From CBDCHC01 sp965217075 (GTDB lineage: Bacteria; Pseudomonadota; Gammaproteobacteria; PS1; Pseudothioglobaceae): a DNA stretch of 64,000 nt. Position 1 is the first letter of the stretch, and each line of letters begins with the position of its first letter. Below the pieces are notes generated by a model, which worked only from the letters and a program-made list of their open reading frames with translations, did no database searches and was not told where the DNA came from. Location of the stretch: assembly GCA_965217075.1 (NCBI GenBank), contig CBDCHC010000001.1:62001-126000 (forward strand). Direction: 5' to 3'. Shown here one piece after another: positions 53,081 through 62,260 of this stretch. Both the position numbers and the translations under genes were made by a program.

Positions 53081-53879
53081 ATTTTTACTACTATTATTAA
53101 TATCAAATAATATAATTGCTAATGTATCTATTACTAATGACCCTATACCTGGTGGAGTTGCTGTTATTGATTTTTATGATAAGAAGAAAAATATTATAGC
53201 TAATTATTATCAATTACCAATTTATATACAACAAATAAAATCTAATAATTACCAAGCATTAATCGGCATCCCTTTAACTGCTAAAACTGGCAAACATCAT
53301 ATTAATATTAACAATAAAAAATTAAATTTTAATGTGGTAAATAACAATTATGCTTCGCAATATATAACACTAACTAATAAGAAAAAAAAATATGTAGATA
53401 TTGCTAAAGAAGATTTGCTTAGAATATCAGCAGAGAGAAAAACATTGGCTAAAGCTAAACAAACTTTTAGCCGCTATATACCAATAAAAAAATTTATTTT
53501 GCCTGCTAATGGAGTTATTAGTTCTAAATTTGGCTTAAGAAGATTTTTTAATGATAAAGCTAGATTGCCTCATAGTGGCATAGATATTGCCGCTAAACTC
53601 AATACAAAAATTGTAGCGGCCAATGATGGAAAAATAATCTTAATTGGTAATTTTTATTTTAATGGCAAAACAATTATAATTGACCATGGTATGGGTTTGC
53701 TTAGCATATATATTCATTTAAATAAAATATTAGTTAAAAAGAATAAGCTAGTAAAACAAGGAGACACTATAGCTTTAATGGGCAAAACTGGCAGAACAAC
53801 TGGGGTTAATTTGCATTTTGGTATTTACCTTAATCAAGTAGCAGTAAATCCAACATTATTTATAAATGACAATGACTAG
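53070..53879 (+). CDS. M23-family peptidase-like protein with altered active site
   Basis: Periplasmic LytM-type protein, 269 residues. A signal peptide (about 1-18, ending IANV) precedes an N-terminal beta domain (about 20-100, PIPGGVAVIDFYDK) and a LytM/M23 domain (about 145-260): HSGIDIAAKLNTKIVAANDG gives the first His and Asp zinc ligands, DHGMGLLSIYIHLN the middle strand, and TGVNLHFGIYLN the last motif. In active members this last motif reads HLH(F/W); here the first His is Asn, leaving the zinc ligand but probably removing the general base. It may be a reduced-activity enzyme or a regulator of an amidase. Confidence 0.88.
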   Translation: MKIKFLLLLLISNNIIANVSITNDPIPGGVAVIDFYDKKKNIIANYYQLPIYIQQIKSNNYQALIGIPLTAKTGKHHININNKKLNFNVVNNNYASQYITLTNKKKKYVDIAKEDLLRISAERKTLAKAKQTFSRYIPIKKFILPANGVISSKFGLRRFFNDKARLPHSGIDIAAKLNTKIVAANDGKIILIGNFYFNGKTIIIDHGMGLLSIYIHLNKILVKKNKLVKQGDTIALMGKTGRTTGVNLHFGIYLNQVAVNPTLFINDND

Positions 53880-54252
53880 CAATGTATCTTTATGGCGCAG
53901 ACTTGCAGCAATGTTATATGATAGCTTATTAGTTTTTTCATTGGTATTTTTTCTAATTGGTATAATAACTTTATTAGGAGTTAAAGATGATATGATATTT
54001 TGGCTAATAACTCTACCTGCTATTTATTTTTATTTTATCTATTCTTGGATAAAAGGCGGGCAAACATTAGGTATGAAATCTTTTAAAATTATTCTAATAA
54101 ATAATAATTATCGACAAACTAATTTACGTTTTATATATGCTATGCTATCTTTTTTATTATGTGGTTTTGGCTTTTTATATCAATTATTTAATAAAAAAAA
54201 CTTAGCTTTACACGATAAATGGTCCCACACATATTTAATACGCAAAATATAA
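53866..54252 (+). CDS. RDD-family membrane protein
   Basis: 128 residues with three hydrophobic helices (about 12-37, 45-66 and 90-115). The RDD-type pattern is seen in LWRRLAAMLYDSLLVFSLVF, KGGQTLGMKSFKI and the C-terminal LHDKWSHTYLIRK. RDD proteins are small inner-membrane proteins of unknown role, some linked to ion exchange. It overlaps the M23 gene by 14 bases; ATG at 53872 is an alternative start. Confidence 0.88.
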   Translation: MTMTSNVSLWRRLAAMLYDSLLVFSLVFFLIGIITLLGVKDDMIFWLITLPAIYFYFIYSWIKGGQTLGMKSFKIILINNNYRQTNLRFIYAMLSFLLCGFGFLYQLFNKKNLALHDKWSHTYLIRKI

Positions 54253-54257
54253 GTATA

Positions 54258-54285
54258 TTTACTTCTAATTTGATAAATGTATAAT
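54258..54285 (+). promoter_or_regulatory. Promoter of the bioB-spoT-iscX-tolB-pal-pabB run
   Basis: TTTACT (54258-54263), 16 bases, and a perfect TATAAT (54280-54285). Start near 54292 gives a leader of about 22 bases without a Shine-Dalgarno sequence. It is the only promoter-like sequence I see before the next six genes. Confidence 0.6.
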
Positions 54286-54313
54286 ACCTTTTTTATATAT
54301 TGATAATAATTTT

Positions 54314-55255
54314 ATGAAAATTAGAACCGACTGGGAATTAACAGAGATTAATAAATTATTTTTATTACCATTTAATGACTTATTATTTAAAGCCCATAAT
54401 GTATTTCGCAACTATTTTGATGTTAATAAGATTCAAATAAGTTCGCTGCTGAATATAAAAACAGGCGCTTGCCCTGAAGACTGTTCTTATTGCTCTCAGA
54501 GTGCTAAATATGATACTAATCTTACAAGAGAAAGTTTAATGGAATTAGATAAAGTTATAATAGCAGCAACCAAAGCTAAAAAAAATGGTTCAAGTAGATT
54601 TTGTATGGGTGCTGCTTGGCGCAACCCAACTGATAAAAGTATAGATAAAATTATTCCTATGATTAAAGCCATTAAAAGCCTTAATATGGAGGCTTGTGTT
54701 ACTTTAGGAATGCTAACTGATAAACAAGCAAAAAAACTTAAAGATGCAGGTTTAGACTATTATAATCATAATATTGATACATCAAAAGAATACTACTCCA
54801 ATGTAGTTAGCACTCGTAATTTTAAAGATAGAATAGATACGCTTAAAACAGTACAACGTTCTGGTATAAATGTTTGTAGTGGAGGTATATTAGGCATGGG
54901 AGAATCACAATTAGATAGAGCTTCAATGCTACAAAGTCTATCTAATTTAGATAAACAACCAAATAGTGTTCCTATAAACTTATTAGTACCTATTGACGGT
55001 ACCCCTATGGCAAATATAACCCAATTCAACAATATAGAGTTTGTTAAAACAATTGCTGTTGCTAGAATACTAATGCCAAAATCAATGGTACGATTATCAG
55101 CTGGTAGAAATACTATGAATGATGCTATGCAAGCTCTTTGTTTTTTTGCTGGAGCTAATTCAATTTTCTACGGCAAGCAATTATTAACCACAGATAATAT
55201 TAATACTCAAAATGATGATGAATTATTTAGTCAGTTAGGCGTAACATCTTGCTAA
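54314..55255 (+). CDS. bioB: Biotin synthase
   Basis: Radical SAM enzyme inserting sulfur into dethiobiotin. 313 residues (E. coli 346; C-terminus shorter). The [4Fe-4S] motif CPEDCSYCSQS near residue 55 and [2Fe-2S] ligands are in place: FCMGAAWR, MEACVTLGML, VCSGGILGMGE, and the Arg in VRLSAGR. bioF, bioD and bioA are not in the window. The stop lies just inside the spoT start. Confidence 0.97.
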   Translation: MKIRTDWELTEINKLFLLPFNDLLFKAHNVFRNYFDVNKIQISSLLNIKTGACPEDCSYCSQSAKYDTNLTRESLMELDKVIIAATKAKKNGSSRFCMGAAWRNPTDKSIDKIIPMIKAIKSLNMEACVTLGMLTDKQAKKLKDAGLDYYNHNIDTSKEYYSNVVSTRNFKDRIDTLKTVQRSGINVCSGGILGMGESQLDRASMLQSLSNLDKQPNSVPINLLVPIDGTPMANITQFNNIEFVKTIAVARILMPKSMVRLSAGRNTMNDAMQALCFFAGANSIFYGKQLLTTDNINTQNDDELFSQLGVTSC

Positions 55256-57300
55256 CTAAAAGAGTTTTAATTAGTGATGTTTGTGTAATATTACAATCAT
55301 ATCTACCTAAAGAACAAATAAAAAAAGTTTATGATGCTTACTTATTTGCTTCAAATGCTCATGACGGCCAATATAGAGTTTCAAAAGAAGCTTATGTGCA
55401 TCACCCTGTTGCTGTTGCTATTATTCTTGCTAAACTAAAATTAGATTATATTAGTATTATTTCAGCTATTTTGCATGATTGTTTGGAAGATACAACTGTT
55501 ACCAAGCAAGAAATTGAAGAAAAATTTGGCAATGAAGTTTCCTATATAGTGGAAGGTGTTTCTAAATTAGATGGGCTAGAAAAATACAGTATCAATGAAA
55601 AACAAGCAAAAAATTTTCGTAAATTATTGTTAGCTGCCTCTAAAGATATTAGAGTAATCATTATTAAATTAGCAGATAGATTGCATAATATGTATACTAT
55701 TTCACACTTAAAACGTTACAAACAAATTAGAATAGCAAAAGAAACAATCAATATTTATGTTCCTATAGCTAGAAGACTTGGTCTTAATGGCATTAAAGAG
55801 GAATTAAAAGATTTATGCTTTCAAACTATAGCTCCTTTTAAATATAAAGTATTAGTTAATAAAATTAATAGTAAATATCAAAAAAGCAAAAATATCTTAA
55901 AACAAACACAAGATGTTTTTAATGAAAAACTACAAGAACTAAATATAACTGCCACAATTAGCAGTAGAAGAAAAGAAATATCTAGTGTTTATAATAAAAT
56001 GAAAAATAAGCATTTAAAGTTTTCTGAAGTAATGGATTTATATGCTATGCGTATTATTGTTGATGATATAAATAATTGCTATCAAACACTTGGCATTGTA
56101 CATAACTCATACAAACCAATTCCAGGTAAATTTAAAGATTATATTGCTTTACCAAAAAATAATGGCTACCAATCACTACATACAATTATTCTTGCTTATA
56201 ATCAAATATTTATTGAAATACAAATTAGGTCCAAAAAAATGGATTTTGTAGCAGAATATGGCTTAGCCGCTCATTGGTATTATAAAAATAATAATGATAG
56301 TAAAATAACTCCTTACTGGCTGGGTAATATTTTAGAGAATCAAAGTAGTGAAAACAATTTTTTAGAACATATTAGTACAGAATTCACTACTGATGATATA
56401 TTTGTTTTTACCCCTAAAGGTGATATTATTAAATTACCGTATTTATCAACAGTATTAGATTTTGCTTATGCACTGCATACAGATATTGGCAATAAAGCTT
56501 ATAATGGAATTATAAATCATAATAAAGTACCTCTAAATACAAAACTTAAATCTGGGCAAATGATAAAAATTATTACAGTTGCAAGCATAAATGCTAATCT
56601 TAAATGGTTAAATATAACAATCACTAATAAAGCTAAAATTGCTATTAAAAATTGTTTACATAAGTATGCTAAAAATTCCTTAGAAAATGAAGGTAGAAAG
56701 TTACTTACTAAATTATTATCTTATAATAATATTAAAATAAATAATAAAGATTGGAGTAACTATTTAAATAAATTAGGGCTAAAAAATAAAGAGCAATTAT
56801 TTGCTAAAATAGCTTTAAAGGAAATTTTATTATCTAATCTTTTAAGTGTAATTATTGGTTATGAATACAAAGAAATAATAAATGCTGCTGATGCTAAAAA
56901 GAATAATACTAAAATAGAGCCTGCTAAATGCTGTAGCCCTGTACCTGGTGAGAGAGTTTTTGGCATTGTAACTAATTATGGCATCTTATTACATAGATCT
57001 GTTTGTATAAATGTTAAAAATAAAAAAACTCAAAGAATAAAGGTTGATTGGTCGCCTGACAATGATAGTTTTTTTAATGCTAAAATTGGCATCAATATTA
57101 CTAATCAAAGAGGTGTATTAGCTGATATTGCCAGTATAATTGCCAAATTAGGCGTTAATATATCTAATATAAATATTAATGAGACAAATAATAATACTAT
57201 TTTGATAATAACAGTCGATGTTAATAATATAAAATCAATTAATATGGTGATAAAAAAACTTCTTAAATGTAATTTTGTACAAACAGTAGATAGGATATAA
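55249..57300 (+). CDS. spoT: Bifunctional (p)ppGpp synthetase/hydrolase SpoT
   Basis: Controls the stringent-response alarmone. 683 residues (E. coli SpoT 702). Order: HD hydrolase domain with HDCLEDT near residue 75, synthetase domain with SRRKEISSVYNKM and KDYIALPKNNGYQSLHT near residue 305, TGS domain (about 385-445, DIFVFTPKGDIIKLP), and a C-terminal ACT domain. The RxKD motif of hydrolase-type enzymes reads KFKD. Start is TTG at 55249, overlapping bioB by seven bases; no ATG precedes the conserved N-terminus. Confidence 0.95.
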   Translation: MLTKRVLISDVCVILQSYLPKEQIKKVYDAYLFASNAHDGQYRVSKEAYVHHPVAVAIILAKLKLDYISIISAILHDCLEDTTVTKQEIEEKFGNEVSYIVEGVSKLDGLEKYSINEKQAKNFRKLLLAASKDIRVIIIKLADRLHNMYTISHLKRYKQIRIAKETINIYVPIARRLGLNGIKEELKDLCFQTIAPFKYKVLVNKINSKYQKSKNILKQTQDVFNEKLQELNITATISSRRKEISSVYNKMKNKHLKFSEVMDLYAMRIIVDDINNCYQTLGIVHNSYKPIPGKFKDYIALPKNNGYQSLHTIILAYNQIFIEIQIRSKKMDFVAEYGLAAHWYYKNNNDSKITPYWLGNILENQSSENNFLEHISTEFTTDDIFVFTPKGDIIKLPYLSTVLDFAYALHTDIGNKAYNGIINHNKVPLNTKLKSGQMIKIITVASINANLKWLNITITNKAKIAIKNCLHKYAKNSLENEGRKLLTKLLSYNNIKINNKDWSNYLNKLGLKNKEQLFAKIALKEILLSNLLSVIIGYEYKEIINAADAKKNNTKIEPAKCCSPVPGERVFGIVTNYGILLHRSVCINVKNKKTQRIKVDWSPDNDSFFNAKIGINITNQRGVLADIASIIAKLGVNISNININETNNNTILIITVDVNNIKSINMVIKKLLKCNFVQTVDRI

Positions 57301-57307
57301 AATAATA

Positions 57308-57499
57308 ATGAAATGGATAGATTCTCTTGAAATAGCAATATGTTTAGACGAAAAATTTCCAGACATGGACCCGTTTAGTGTTAATTTTGTTGATTTATAT
57401 GATATGGTAATTAAATTAAATGGGTTTAATGACAACAAAGAGCAAGTTGGTGAAAAAATTTTAGAAGCCATACAAATGCACTGGATAAATGAAAAATAA
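57308..57499 (+). CDS. iscX: Fe-S assembly adaptor IscX
   Basis: 63-residue acidic protein that binds IscS and modulates iron-sulfur assembly. The sequence follows IscX along its length: MKWIDSLEIAICLDEKFPDMDP, VDLYDMVIKLNGFNDN, EKILEAIQMHWINEK. In E. coli it ends the iscRSUA-hscBA-fdx operon; here it stands alone between spoT and tolB, overlapping tolB by 11 bases. Confidence 0.93.
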   Translation: MKWIDSLEIAICLDEKFPDMDPFSVNFVDLYDMVIKLNGFNDNKEQVGEKILEAIQMHWINEK

Positions 57500-58697
57500 A
57501 ATACTTATTGTTTTATTATTAATTACTTATAATAGCTATGCATTGCTTAAAATAGATATTAATAAAAAAAATATTAACTCTATTCCTATAGCTGTTGTTG
57601 ACTTTGCAAATCATCATGATATTGCCACTACTATTAAAAATGATTTGACTCGTTCTGGGCGTTTTAAAGTAATGATTGTAAATAATCAGATTGATTTTGA
57701 TGAATTAAAAAAAACTAATATTGAAGCAGTAGTATATGGTGAAGTTAAAAACTCTATAGTAAAATTTTATCTATATGATATTTGGAGAGATAAAATATTA
57801 CTAGCACAAAAAATAAAATATAAAAATACCTTAACTCGTACAATATATCACTATATCAGTAATAATATTTATGATTCATTATTAGGAGAAAAAGGCTATT
57901 TTAATACTCGCATAACTTATATTAGTATTAATGACAATAAAAAACTTAAATATAATTTAGAGATTGCCGATGCTGATGGTAATAATACTAAAGTACTTTT
58001 TTCGTCCAAAGAACCACTGCTATCACCTGTTTGGTCGCCAGATAATAAAAAAATAGCTTATGTATCATTTAAGAATTATCGTTCACAAGTATATATTCAA
58101 TATTTATATAAACGATTAATAATAAAATTACCAAGTTTTGATGGTATATCTTCTAGTCCTAGCTGGTCTCCAGATGGAAAAAGCTTATTATTAACTTTGT
58201 CTAAAGATGGCAATAAAGATATTTATCAGTATAATCTAGATGGTAAATTAAAAAGAATTACTAAAAATAGTGCTATTGATACTGAGGCAAGCTTTTCTCC
58301 TGATGGTAAATATATAATATGGACATCAAACCGTTTAGGTGGAGTGCAAATTTATAGTAAAAATCTTAATAATAATCATATAAAAAAAATAACAAATAAA
58401 GGTAGTTATAATGCTGATGCAAGTTTTTCACCTGATGGTAAATTAATTACTTTTGTACATAAGGAAAATGATAAGTATAAAATAGCTGTATTAAATATTT
58501 ATAATAATGATTTTATAATTCTAACTGATAATGCCTTAGACGAATCACCAAGTTTTTCTCCTAACGGTAAATTAGTTATTTTTACTAGTAAAAAATATGA
58601 CCGTAACATTTTATCTGTAGCAGCTGTAGACGTTAATTATAGCTTTAATATTTCTACTAACTCTACACAAATAAGAGATCCTAATTGGTCAAATTAA
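57489..58697 (+). CDS. tolB: Tol-Pal system protein TolB
   Basis: Periplasmic protein that binds Pal and is released by TolA. 402 residues. Signal peptide (about 1-18, ending SYA), an alpha/beta N-terminal domain (about 25-150), then a six-bladed beta-propeller (about 160-402) with PD40 blades such as SPSWSPDGKSLLLTLSKDG and ASFSPDGKYIIWTSNRLGG. Separated from tolQRA by about 22 kb, but next to pal. Confidence 0.97.
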   Translation: MKNKILIVLLLITYNSYALLKIDINKKNINSIPIAVVDFANHHDIATTIKNDLTRSGRFKVMIVNNQIDFDELKKTNIEAVVYGEVKNSIVKFYLYDIWRDKILLAQKIKYKNTLTRTIYHYISNNIYDSLLGEKGYFNTRITYISINDNKKLKYNLEIADADGNNTKVLFSSKEPLLSPVWSPDNKKIAYVSFKNYRSQVYIQYLYKRLIIKLPSFDGISSSPSWSPDGKSLLLTLSKDGNKDIYQYNLDGKLKRITKNSAIDTEASFSPDGKYIIWTSNRLGGVQIYSKNLNNNHIKKITNKGSYNADASFSPDGKLITFVHKENDKYKIAVLNIYNNDFIILTDNALDESPSFSPNGKLVIFTSKKYDRNILSVAAVDVNYSFNISTNSTQIRDPNWSN

Positions 58698-58725
58698 TAA
58701 AAAATTTAATAAATAAAGGAGTTTT

Positions 58726-59424
58726 ATGTATAAGATTATAATGTTAATGTTTGTATTATTACTAAATTCTTGTTCTCAAGAAACAATTCTAATTAAAGAA
58801 AAACAACCGACAATAGAAGAAGAAAATAATATAGAGCAACAAGAATATTTAAATAAAAACAATCAAACTAATATTGTTAATCAACTCAATCATAAAGCAA
58901 AAAAAACAGTGGAAGTAGAGATTGAAAATGAAGATAAAATCATCACACAAACAAAAGACAATTTTGAAATAGAAAATATAGAAGGCGACTTTACTAATAA
59001 AGATTTTAATTTAGACAATAATTTTATTTATACACAAAGTGGCTTATCAAAAAGAAGTAGTTATGCAGCCAAAAAAGCTATTTTAATAAATAAAAATAAA
59101 AATCATAACATAGATTTTGTAATTTATTTTGCTTATGATAGTACCAAGCTAAATAAAAGTAGTTTAGATATCATACATTCTCATCAACAATTTATCCAAA
59201 AAAATCCTACTCTTAAGCTTAGATTAGAAGGTCATACTGATGAAAGAGGCACTAGAGAATATAATCTCTCTTTAGGGGAAAATAGAGCAATTATGGTTAA
59301 AAAAGAATTACTTAAACGATTAAAAACTCTTAATACAATAATTGAAATTATAAGTTTTGGTGAAGAAAAACCTATAGCAAAAGATTTTAATAAAAACCGT
59401 AGAGTTGAGTTTATTTATCAGTGA
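58726..59424 (+). CDS. pal: Peptidoglycan-associated lipoprotein Pal
   Basis: Outer-membrane lipoprotein binding peptidoglycan and TolB. 232 residues, against about 170 in E. coli. Lipobox LLNSCS puts the lipidated Cys at residue 16. An acidic, Gln/Asn-rich linker (about 20-125) precedes the OmpA-like domain (about 127-232) with VIYFAYDSTKLNKSS, LRLEGHTDERGTREYNLSLGE and the C-terminal KNRRVEF. AAAGGAG lies five bases before the ATG, one of the few strong sites here, consistent with high expression. It shares GTGA with pabB. Confidence 0.96.
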   Translation: MYKIIMLMFVLLLNSCSQETILIKEKQPTIEEENNIEQQEYLNKNNQTNIVNQLNHKAKKTVEVEIENEDKIITQTKDNFEIENIEGDFTNKDFNLDNNFIYTQSGLSKRSSYAAKKAILINKNKNHNIDFVIYFAYDSTKLNKSSLDIIHSHQQFIQKNPTLKLRLEGHTDERGTREYNLSLGENRAIMVKKELLKRLKTLNTIIEIISFGEEKPIAKDFNKNRRVEFIYQ

Positions 59425-60707
59425 TATTAACGCAAACTAGTAATTTTGACTTATCAAAATTATGTTGTTTTAATAAAAAACGCTACCCTTTTCTATTAGA
59501 AAGCGTAATAAATGATGCTAACAACCGTTATTCTATTTTATTTGCATATCCGCAAGATAAAATTACAGCAAAACATGCAAATGATAATTTTTTAACTATA
59601 TTAAACAATCAAATAATACAACAACCAGGTAATAATTATGATGTACCGTTTTCTGGCGGTTATTTTGTATATTTATCATACGAATTAACAGCAGAATTAG
59701 AGCATAGTTTAATTAATTATATGCATAAAAATAACCAAATTATTGCATATGCTATATTTATTCCTTGTGCTATTATTAAAGATTATCAGCAAAATAAAAC
59801 CTATATAATTGATATAAGTAATAATAAAAATAGAACAAAAGATATATTAGTAGATATAAAAAAAATACAAAAAACTGTTAATAATAAAATTAATTTAACA
59901 GGGAAATTAAACGTTGATAGCGATGATATATTTATTAAAAATATTAATAGCATAAAAAAATATATTAAAGCTGGTGATATTTTTCAAGCAAATTTATCAC
60001 GACAATGGCAGTATAAATTAACTAACAATGTAAGTAGTAGTGTTATATATAATTTACTTAAACAATCAAATCCAGCACCATTTGCTGCTTATGCTAATTT
60101 AGGTGACTTTAGTATTATTTCTTCATCGCCTGAGCGTTTATTTAGCCTAAATAATAACATAATACAAACTAGACCTATAGCTGGCACCTATGCTAGTTAT
60201 AAATTAAAAAATATGCTTAAAAAAGATTTAAAAGAGCAGGCTGAGCACCTAATGTTAATTGATTTAGAGCGTAATGATTTAGGTAAAATTTGTCGTTATA
60301 ATAGTATTAAAGTTAATGAAATTATGGCTATTGAAAGTTATAAATTTGTTCATCATATAGTATCAAATATTAAAGGAGAATTAAAAAACAATATTAATTT
60401 TAAAGATATAATAATGGCAATTTTCCCAGGCGGCACTATTACTGGTTGTCCTAAAATTCGTTCTATGCAAATAATAAGTGAATTAGAAAATACTTATAGA
60501 GGGGCATATACTGGTAGTCTTGGTTATATAAGCAATAATGGTAAGATGGACTTTAACATTTTAATTCGAACTATAATTAAAGAAAAAAATACTCTTAATT
60601 TTAGGACTGGTTGTGGTATTGTAGATGATAGTATTGCTGAAAAAGAATTACAAGAAAGCAGATACAAAGCACAGGGAATGCTTGAAATATTTAATAACAC
60701 ACAATAA
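59421..60707 (+). CDS. pabB: Aminodeoxychorismate synthase component I
   Basis: Chorismate-using enzyme of folate synthesis. 428 residues from GTG at 59421. Chorismate-binding domain features: AGDIFQANLSRQW, SSPERLFSL, RPIAGTYASY, IDLERNDLGKI, FPGGTITGCPKIRSMQIISE and FRTGCGIVDDSIAEKE. GGTITGCPK and the overall length favour PabB over TrpE. The Lys of the PabB PIKGT motif is Ala, as in TrpE and some PabB proteins, so an anthranilate synthase role is not excluded. pabA is not adjacent. Confidence 0.88.
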   Translation: MILTQTSNFDLSKLCCFNKKRYPFLLESVINDANNRYSILFAYPQDKITAKHANDNFLTILNNQIIQQPGNNYDVPFSGGYFVYLSYELTAELEHSLINYMHKNNQIIAYAIFIPCAIIKDYQQNKTYIIDISNNKNRTKDILVDIKKIQKTVNNKINLTGKLNVDSDDIFIKNINSIKKYIKAGDIFQANLSRQWQYKLTNNVSSSVIYNLLKQSNPAPFAAYANLGDFSIISSSPERLFSLNNNIIQTRPIAGTYASYKLKNMLKKDLKEQAEHLMLIDLERNDLGKICRYNSIKVNEIMAIESYKFVHHIVSNIKGELKNNINFKDIIMAIFPGGTITGCPKIRSMQIISELENTYRGAYTGSLGYISNNGKMDFNILIRTIIKEKNTLNFRTGCGIVDDSIAEKELQESRYKAQGMLEIFNNTQ

Positions 60708-60853
60708 AACACCAAGTAGATTTAACTAAAGATACTATTAAAGTTATTATTTTATTATTTTCACGCAACAATCAAGCAACTATAGCTTTAGTGAAACTAC
60801 TCCTCTTTATTAAAATAAATAAATACATTGCTAAATTAGTATTTAATAATTAT

Positions 60854-61762
60854 CTAATCATTAGTAATAAATTTTATTATTTTATTAAAATTACTGTCCG
60901 TAATAAAAATATTTTGTTCATTTTTAAACCAAGTATTTTGTCTTTTATAAAATTTTTTTGTAGCACTTATTGCTTTAGTAATCATCATTTCTTTATCTAT
61001 TTCTTTGGCTAAATATTGCCATGCCTCTTTATATCCTATAATACGCATTGAATTTGAATTTTTATGTAAATTATATTGCTGTTTAAGGTGAATGAGTTCT
61101 TCTATCAAACCATTTGTTACCATAGTTTTAAATCTTTCTTCAATACGATTATGTACTACAGTTTTTGGTAAAAATAGCATTATTTTTTTTACCTCATAAT
61201 CTAATTTATTTTGTTTATTACCTTGCATAGAGCTAATTATATTACCACTTAAATAATATACTTCTAATGCTCTAGTTATTCTTTGACTATCGTTTTTATG
61301 AATTTTATTTGCACTTAATTTATCAATTTTTTTAAGTCTTTCATGCAGTACATGTGAGCCAAATTGTTGTAATAATTTATTAAAATACTCTCTTGATTGT
61401 GTTGTTGAAGCCGGCAAGGATGATAAACCATACTGCAATGCATTAAAATAAAAAGCACTACCGCCTACAAACAAAGGTATTTTATTATTTGCAAGAGCAT
61501 TTTTTATACATGTATTGGCATCATTAATAAAGTTTTTAACAGAATAATTATCGTCTGGATTGCAAATATCTATTAACTCATGCGGATATTTTTTAAGTAA
61601 CGATTTATTTGGCTTAGCTGTACCAATATTCATACCACGATAAATAGTTGCAGAATCTACACTAATAATACTAACATCTAAATAATTTGCTATTTTTATA
61701 GCTAAATCTGTTTTACCACTCGCTGTCATGCCCATTAGCATAATAACTTTATTCTGATACAT
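60854..61762 (-). CDS. miaA: tRNA dimethylallyltransferase MiaA
   Basis: Adds dimethylallyl to A37 of tRNAs reading UNN codons. 302 residues. P-loop MGMTASGKTDLA near residue 10, SVDSATIYRGMNIGTAKP, PHELIDICNPDDNYS, LFVGGSAFYFNALQYGL and the C-terminal IIGYKEAWQYLAKE and FYKRQNTWF motifs. TATAAT at 61796-61791 on the minus strand is its likely -10. The usual neighbour hfq is absent here. The 146 bases to pabB hold no gene that I can identify. Confidence 0.97.
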   Translation of the reverse strand: MYQNKVIMLMGMTASGKTDLAIKIANYLDVSIISVDSATIYRGMNIGTAKPNKSLLKKYPHELIDICNPDDNYSVKNFINDANTCIKNALANNKIPLFVGGSAFYFNALQYGLSSLPASTTQSREYFNKLLQQFGSHVLHERLKKIDKLSANKIHKNDSQRITRALEVYYLSGNIISSMQGNKQNKLDYEVKKIMLFLPKTVVHNRIEERFKTMVTNGLIEELIHLKQQYNLHKNSNSMRIIGYKEAWQYLAKEIDKEMMITKAISATKKFYKRQNTWFKNEQNIFITDSNFNKIIKFITND

Positions 61763-61818
61763 GGTATATTAATTGATAAAAATAAAAAATATTATAGGGT
61801 AAAATTATTTTAATTTTA

Positions 61819-62259
61819 ATGAGAATATTAATATTTATTAGCGCATTTTTAATTAGCAATATTATTTTTACTGAAACTATAGAGTTTCATGATTTTAAAA
61901 ATAAAATAAGCTCAAGTAGATATAAATATTTAACCAATACTATTCGTTGTCCTGTTTGTCAAGGACAAAGCATTGCTGGCTCTAATGCGCCACTTGCTAA
62001 AGACCTGCGTAATGTAGTTGCAAAAATGATAAATAATAATGCTACAAATGAAGAAATAATTACATTTATGACTACTAGATATGGTAATTTTGTTTCCTTT
62101 AAACCACCAATAAATGTTTACACTTATTTATTATGGTTTGCTCCGCTTATTTTTATAGTATTTGCAGCACTACTTTTAGTAAGAAATAAAAAGAGCCAAT
62201 ATATAAAACAAATTAATAGCGATAAAATTACCAAAGCTAAAAAATTATTAAAAAAATAA
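61819..62259 (+). CDS. ccmH: Cytochrome c maturation protein CcmH
   Basis: Membrane-anchored thiol reductase or heme-ligation factor for c-type cytochromes. 146 residues: signal peptide (about 1-18), the RCPVCQGQSIAGSNAPLAKDL motif with the CxxC near residue 44, and a C-terminal helix (about 105-125). Length matches a stand-alone N-terminal (CcmH/CcmL) type protein. Other ccm genes are not in the window. It converges on mrp with one base between stops. Confidence 0.94.
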   Translation: MRILIFISAFLISNIIFTETIEFHDFKNKISSSRYKYLTNTIRCPVCQGQSIAGSNAPLAKDLRNVVAKMINNNATNEEIITFMTTRYGNFVSFKPPINVYTYLLWFAPLIFIVFAALLLVRNKKSQYIKQINSDKITKAKKLLKK

Positions 62260-62260
62260 A

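Noticed and set aside
60708..60853. Possible gene remnant between pabB and miaA
   Set aside because: Short translated stretches exist on both strands, but none matches a family I know, including hfq, which often lies near miaA.
60791..61012. Plus-strand open frame after pabB
   Set aside because: Mostly antisense to miaA, composed of Ile/Phe/Lys codons expected by chance in AT-rich DNA, with no recognisable motif.
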